Of a stretch of DNA of 64,000 nucleotides, positions 59,107 through 64,000 are shown one piece after another. Positions within the stretch are counted from its first letter, which is position 1. Every line of letters begins with the position of its first letter. This DNA comes from Hsuehochloa calcarea (taxonomy: Eukaryota > Streptophyta > Magnoliopsida > Poales > Poaceae). Under the pieces are notes generated by a model. The model had not been told where the DNA came from. It ran no database searches and was given only the letters and a program-made list of their open reading frames with translations. The position numbers were made by a program, and so were the translations under genes. Where the stretch lies: positions 17,543,763 through 17,607,762 of the forward strand of contig CM070601.1 of the NCBI GenBank assembly GCA_036346395.1, given 5' to 3'.

Positions 59107-61185
59107 TCAATCTTTGGTACAAATCAAAGCTTGCACGATTTCAGGATCAAGGCGATCATAAATGGATCGACAACACGTCCGCCAAAGACTAAAAGTCGAC
59201 TCAAAGCAACAATGACACTTGAATAGATAAAACATCACGCCGCAAGTCGGGAGAGAATAGGAGCTCACTTGCTTGAGCTTCCACCATGACAAGACATCAA
59301 ATAAGATTTTACCTTTTGTTTTCCATTCCACTAGTGGTTGTTCCATGTACACTTCCAACTCAGTTTTGGTACCTTGACCTACAGCACTACTGCCATGCAA
59401 GAACCTTTCAAGATCTGCATCAAGATCATCATCACTCTCATCATCCTCAACCTCTTGGTCTAATGGTTGAGAATCAACTGTTTGCACATTTGCAGTTGTT
59501 GTCTTCTTCGAAGTTACAAGTGGACTGGACACATAAGCCTGGAACAACTGGTTAATAACACTCATGAATCTACCAACTTCTTCTGGAGCATTGTCATGGT
59601 AGATCTTATCTGCAAAATAGTGTACCGGCTTTGTCTTGTATCTAGGATCAAAAAAACATGCTACAGCTAGAGCCATGTTGGACTTTTCCCAATACTTATT
59701 ATACTTAATTTGCATGGAATGAGCTATAGAAGATATAATAGGCTCAGGGCTATCACACCAGTCTGCAATGGAAAGCTTAATCTTGCAAAAAGTATTGAAA
59801 AATAGATTTGCTGTTGGATATTTAGTGCCAGAGAAGATCTCAGTAGCATCATAAAATCTCTTCAAACATGCACATAAAGATTTTGCCATAGTCCAATTTT
59901 CAGCAGTCGGTGCACATCTCATATATTTGCTTCTATGTCGAAGAAAAAGCCTACCAAAAGCATGCCCATAGTAAATAGCTTGCTTCAACATAAGATATGT
60001 GGAGTTCCACCTTGTTGGAACATCCAATGGGAGACCATGTGTCACATCTAAGTCACATTCTGATGCACACTTCATAAATTCCTCATACTGCAATGGAGAG
60101 TTCTTCACAATTGCAATTGTATTTCTGATATTTGCAATAGCTGGTGCAATTTGCTTCAAGCCGTCTTGGGCAACAAGGTTCAAAATATGATTCAAGCATC
60201 TCACATGAAAAAAGATACCATCACAAATCAAGGGAGCTGACTTATTGAGTTTTAGTACTACCCCCTTAGCACATACATCATTGGCTGATGCATTATCAAA
60301 AGTAAGGGCAAGCAATTTCCTATCAAGATTCCAGTCCACTACACTATCATGAAACTGTGCGCACAGGTTTCTTCCCGAATGGTGTCCTTCTACATGCATA
60401 AACTTAATAATTCTTTTCTCGCATGTTCCAATTGTCATCTATCCAATGCACAAAGGATACACATGTAACCTTTATTTTGGTTTGATGTCCACATGTCCAT
60501 AGTTGTACTAAAGCGACATGCAAGTGTTTTGAAGTAATCATACAACTTCTTCTTTTCCTCTACAAAGATATTCAATATATCTTTTCTGACAGTAGTGCGG
60601 CTCTTAATTGGAAAACTAGGGCGCAGTGGCTTGATAAAGTCCACAAAGTACTCGTGCTCAACAATATTAAAAGGATATTCATGCATAATAATTGCAAAAT
60701 ATAATTTTTTCAAACTGTCAGCCTCATCATACCTATACGTCTCAATAGATGCAAGGTCTTTGCCATCTCCACTCTTCATCAATTTTAGAAGCTACTGGCC
60801 TCCCTTGATTTGGTGCTTGCTACCCAAGTGATTCCAAAAGACTGATGTTCCTCTTGAACTCTCACAACGAGCTTCGTACCTGCACTTGTTGCATTTAGCC
60901 CAATACTCTGTAATCATCTTGCCATCCAATCCTTCCTTCTTTTTCTCATATTTTGTGTAGTGCTCCCAAACATTAGAGCTGCACTTCTTTGCTCTCTTCA
61001 CAGCAGGAGCAGGAATGTCGGCCTCGACACCAGTCTCACCAGTCAAATCAACTTCATTCCTTGGCACCAATGCACCAGCGACTTGGATCATTTGTAGCAT
61101 TGGAAGGTGGTGGTGGTTGTGGCACTAGCAAAGCAGAGATGTATTGCTTACACTTGCACTACTACTTCCAGTTGCAGATTCCATC
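59107..61185 (-). pseudogene. hAT transposase (zf-BED, hAT-like RNase H fold, dimerisation region), decayed
   Basis: The minus-strand start at 61185 gives MESATGSSSASVSNTS, typical for this family. A BED zinc finger follows (SNVWEHYTKYEKK, CNKCRYEARCESSRGTSVFW NHLGSKH, about 60970-60805). Then come MDMWTSNQNKGYMCI (about 60500-60455), the core FDNASANDVC, DVPTRWNSTYLML, and FFDPRYKTK, and the hAT dimerisation motif as LEVYMEQPLVEW plus shifted pieces ending DPEIVQALICTKD. An early stop (about 61135), a double frameshift near 60440 and small indels at 59200-59270 inactivate it. Confidence 0.9.
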
Positions 61186-61324
61186 ACAAATCTAGCACAA
61201 GATAGTGGAGGGAATACATAAGATATCAATCAATCAATGAGGCATGTATATTAGTCAATCCAGCGAGTATATTAGTATTGAACAATTCATCATTGATTGT
61301 CACCTTCTTCGGCGAGGATTTATA

Positions 61325-61530
61325 TTAGTATTGAACAATATTAGTCAATCAATATTAGTATTGACAATTCATCAGCGTCCAGATATTGAACAATATTAAT
61401 CAATATTAGTATTGAACAATATTAGTCAATCAATATTAGTATTGACAATTCATCAGCGTCCAGATATTGAACAATATTAATCAATTTTAGTATTGAACAA
61501 TATTAGTCAATCAATATTAGTATTGAACAA
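61325..61530. repeat. 81-bp tandem repeat upstream of the hAT transposase
   Basis: CAGCGTCCAGATATTGAAC recurs at 61373 and 61454 (81 bp). The unit is built from shorter CAATATTAGTATTGA sub-repeats. It sits between the transposase start and the GC-rich triplication. Confidence 0.8.
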
Positions 61531-61544
61531 TACCGAGATAAGCG

Positions 61545-62075
61545 GCGGTGGGGGGCTGGCGCTGGGAGGGAAGCCGACAGGAGGCCGGAGGGGGAGCCAC
61601 ACCAAGCCAGTGGAGGTGGCCGTGGCGGGCGAGCGGCGGCCACCTTCTTCAGCGAGGACGGCAGCCGACGCTGGGGCGAGTGGAGAGGTCGAGCCTGGAG
61701 GACCGGATGGCGGCGGCGGTGGGGGAGCCGGCTGGGACTGGGAGGGAAGCCGACACCACAGGGAGGCCGGGAGGGGGAGCCAGCCAGCCAGGGAGGTGGC
61801 CGGGCGGGGCGAGTGGCGGCGCCACCTTCTTCGGCGAGGACGGCAGCGGACGCAAGGGGCGAGTGGAGAGGTCGAGCCTGGAGGACCAGATGGCGGCGGC
61901 GGGGGGAGCTGGTGCTGGGACCGAGGGGAAGCTAACACCACAGGGAGGCCGGCCGAGGAGCGGCGCCAGCCAGTGGAGGTGGCCGGCATGGGCGAGCGAG
62001 CGGCGTCACCTTCTTCGGCGAGGAGCGGCAGCGGCAGCGCGCTGGCGGGCGAGTGGCGTCGCTAGGCGGGGCCGC
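61545..62075. repeat. GC-rich triplication, about 183-bp units
   Basis: CACCTTCTTC followed by GGCGAGGA starts at 61641, 61823 and about 62007. Each unit holds GAGTGGAGAGGTCGAGCCTG (first two copies) and GGAGGTGGCCG blocks. Long open frames on both strands (61493-62065, 61548-62213, 61989-61507) are repeat artefacts. In position it is the upstream region of the minus-strand transposase. Confidence 0.8.
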
Positions 62076-62929
62076 CGCCGTCTGCCGGCGCCCGCTTGGA
62101 GATGTGGAGGAGAAATGGAGAATGGGAGCAATGAGCAAAGAAATTTAACGGGAACTGATTGGGAAAATTGGAACCCTAGCTGTAGATGTGGAGTGGACTC
62201 AGTGGAGGACTAAAGGCAAAGAGAGGATCACAGGCTCACAGCCTCACAGAGTCACAGGGGTGGTGGGCCGCCGCCGGCTGGGTAGTGGCTAGTGGGCCTA
62301 GTGGCCATCGGTGGCCGACCAGTGAAATGTGGCTGTGGCTCATGGCCATGCGGTGGGCCGAATTTTCGGATATCCGGATGGTATTATCCGGATTATCCGT
62401 ATCCGTATCCGTATCCGCCGGATACTACCATTACCATATTCGTTTCCGTTTCCGACAAAAAAATCCGAATCCGTTTTCGATCCGAAAATTATCCGACAAA
62501 AATCCGATCCGAGACTATCCGAATCCGTTTTCGTCCGGATCGGACGGAAAATATCCGATCCATTTTCATCCCTACTTGGCATAGCACGATACTGCCTGGT
62601 CCATCTCAATATGATCATAGTGGTCTTGCTACCAAGTGGGTTGTGTCGTGTCAGTCCTCATACCGAGTAGGCATCCAGGCACGATTCGATGGCGTACTGT
62701 AAAATAGATATAAAAATTGTAAAAATAGGATAAATATATTGAAAATGTAATAAATAGATTTATTAATATTCAAATAGATGTCTCGTTAAAACTTTGCCAA
62801 GTAAAAACTCAACATGAGAAAATATTGACAAATGAAAAAGAGTACAATCTATAGTTCTTCATACATCCTTGTTCTACGTGTCGTTGTCTAGTTACATATT
62901 TTCAAACACCTCTAAAAATTTTAAATTTT

Positions 62930-63936
62930 TCACATAGTATTGTATTCGTGAATTAGTTTGTTCTCAATACTTCACAGTTAGAAGTATCTCCGCTATCTCA
63001 CTTATGAGATTTGTTCTTCTCTCATCCAATATTCTTTCATAAAAATTGAAAGTAGACTGGGAAATCGTCAAAATAGGAATAGTTAACACATCATGTGCAA
63101 ATATGGATAGCACGAATATGTTAACTTATGGGCTTGCCACTACTGCAAAAATTCAAAGCCTTCTAAGTTGAAATCCACCATATCATTGTCCAGATAGGTG
63201 GATAGTTCCTTACTCCTTAGGGTTCTTGGCTGAGCAAACGACGCTGTAGAAGAAGAGGACCTGGATCTGGAGGAAGAGCCATCAAGATTTTGCCCCACAT
63301 ATTTGTCTTGCTACTTAAGGCGGGGGGCTACTGGAGGCCGTTGCGAGCGGACTATACGGAAATTATTTTCATACCTTTAGTAAACCTCGTGTAACCGAGG
63401 ACGAACTTCTGCAAAATAGTCAGTATAGTCTAGCACTGTAGCATCATTAAGAAGATCAAGTACACTACCAAATGCGTTAATTTTAGCTTTAGGATCTAAA
63501 AGAAATACAAATGCATATAGGTAAGGGATTTCTCTCTAATATTTAAGGTATTTAGTTTTCATAGCAACAATAGTCTCGCGCAAAACTAAGTCATTTTCAT
63601 AAATTTTCAATTGAGTCACAATCTCTAAAATACTATGCACAATAATAGGATATATTAGATAGTAGACAGCGAATAAAGCAACAATGACCTCATAATTTTT
63701 CTTTCTAAAAACTGTATTATAAGGTTAATAATACGACAAGCGCATCGTTGATGTAGCAAGAAGGAATCGGCGTATGTACTCAACACTGGAGTAAGAATAT
63801 ATATGACCCTAAACTTCGAAGCGATATTGTCTAAAGTAATTGAGAATATTTTCTCTGTAAGACCAAAATCTTCCACGACTTTGATAATACAGTCCATAAT
63901 ATTCTCACCCGTATGTGATACATCAATTAATTTCAA
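62930..63936 (-). pseudogene. Transposase of the outer hAT element, partial
   Basis: The frame 63936-63655 reads SHTGENIMDCIIKVVEDFGL, then KIFSITLDNIAS and LHQRCACRIINLI, the core of a plant hAT transposase. Shifted pieces at about 63230-62930 (STYLDNDMVDFN, WWQAHKLTY, MREEQIS) match the C-terminal dimerisation part. The N-terminal part lies towards or beyond the window edge. Stops and shifts are present. Confidence 0.72.
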
Positions 63937-64000
63937 ACATATAATTTTTTTTCTCTATTACCCAGTCGTCATTAACATAATGGGCAACTACACTAAGATA

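Larger units (their letters stand above)
57958..62574 (-). mobile_element. Inner hAT element, 4.6 kb, with perfect 8-bp TSD
   Basis: Flanked by CTTGGCAT at 57950-57957 and 62575-62582. Ends: TAGGAGTGAGAATACG on the left, TAGGGATGAAAATGG reading inward from the right. Both sub-terminal regions (58010-58130 and 62360-62570) are arrays of short ATACGAATACGGAT or ATCCGTATCCG-type units in opposite orientation, as expected for transposase binding. It encodes a decayed transposase on the minus strand. Confidence 0.9.
57929..64000 (-). mobile_element. Outer hAT element, left end to window edge
   Basis: Begins at 57929 with CAGAGCTGGTCAAATAGACGG, a typical hAT terminus, resumes at 62575 after a nested hAT, and carries a second, minus-strand hAT transposase that runs towards the right edge. 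The sequence GGCATAGCACGATACTGCC across the rejoined junction fits the sub-terminal repeats of this hAT type. The far end lies outside the window, so neither TIR pairing nor TSD can be tested. Confidence 0.6.

Noticed and set aside
61493..62213. Frames of 190-221 codons on the + strand and 160 on the - strand
   Set aside because: They translate the 183-bp GC-rich triplication; no domain, and all frames stay open because of composition.

Overview
The window is nuclear DNA of a grass (Poaceae). Three intact genes are split by GT-AG introns, their first exons are GC-rich, and the space between and inside them is full of grass-type transposable elements (L1-type LINE, Ty1/copia, solo LTRs starting TGTAACATCC, CACTA, hAT, foldback elements, plant-mobile-domain carriers). 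I cannot fix the species. Nothing prokaryotic, no CRISPR array and no convincing tRNA or rRNA was seen.

The three host genes, all on the + strand, are: (1) an SnRK1 (AMPK-type) beta subunit at 1119-10270, 4 exons, 275 aa, whose 8.1-kb first intron holds an antisense 5'-truncated LINE that is itself split by a 1.1-kb hAT-like element; (2) a short secreted SERK-like leucine-rich-repeat protein (LRR1 type) at 26276-30331, 6 exons with classic 72/144-nt LRR exons, 218 aa; (3) a calmodulin at 49179-56399, 2 exons, 149 aa, whose intron holds a complete but decayed 5.1-kb Ty1/copia element with short LTRs, PBS and PPT. All three reading frames join without error at the predicted splice sites.

Layout: 1-10.5 kb SnRK1-beta with nested LINE/hAT; 10.5-15 kb recurring unclassified repeats, a MITE, a 3-copy tandem repeat and an 0.8-kb insertion; 15-16.7 kb AT-rich array and a broken plant mobile domain (PMD) gene; 16.7-20.46 kb an LTR on the minus strand containing a minisatellite; 20.5-25 kb copia/Sirevirus-like remnants, a duplicated last exon of the LRR gene, and a CACTA element; 26-30.5 kb LRR gene; 31-39 kb a GC-rich stretch, a hAT MITE, two foldback (palindromic) elements, one of them split by a 4.2-kb solo LTR of the same family as the 16.7-kb one; 39-48 kb more of the recurring repeats, a MITE, and a 6.4-kb inverted-repeat element carrying a PMD gene plus a GRF zinc-finger gene; 49-56.9 kb calmodulin with copia; 57-64 kb tandem repeats and a hAT element nested just inside the end of a second hAT that runs off the window.

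The host genes are not an operon and I infer no joint pathway beyond all three being signalling components. The most interesting mobile DNA is the 41.48-47.91 kb PMD + GRF element, because a 0.7-kb palindromic derivative of the same family lies beside it and an uninterrupted copy of its target sequence is present at 13.4 kb. All calls come from reading the sequence by eye; element ends marked approximate are good to a few tens of bases.
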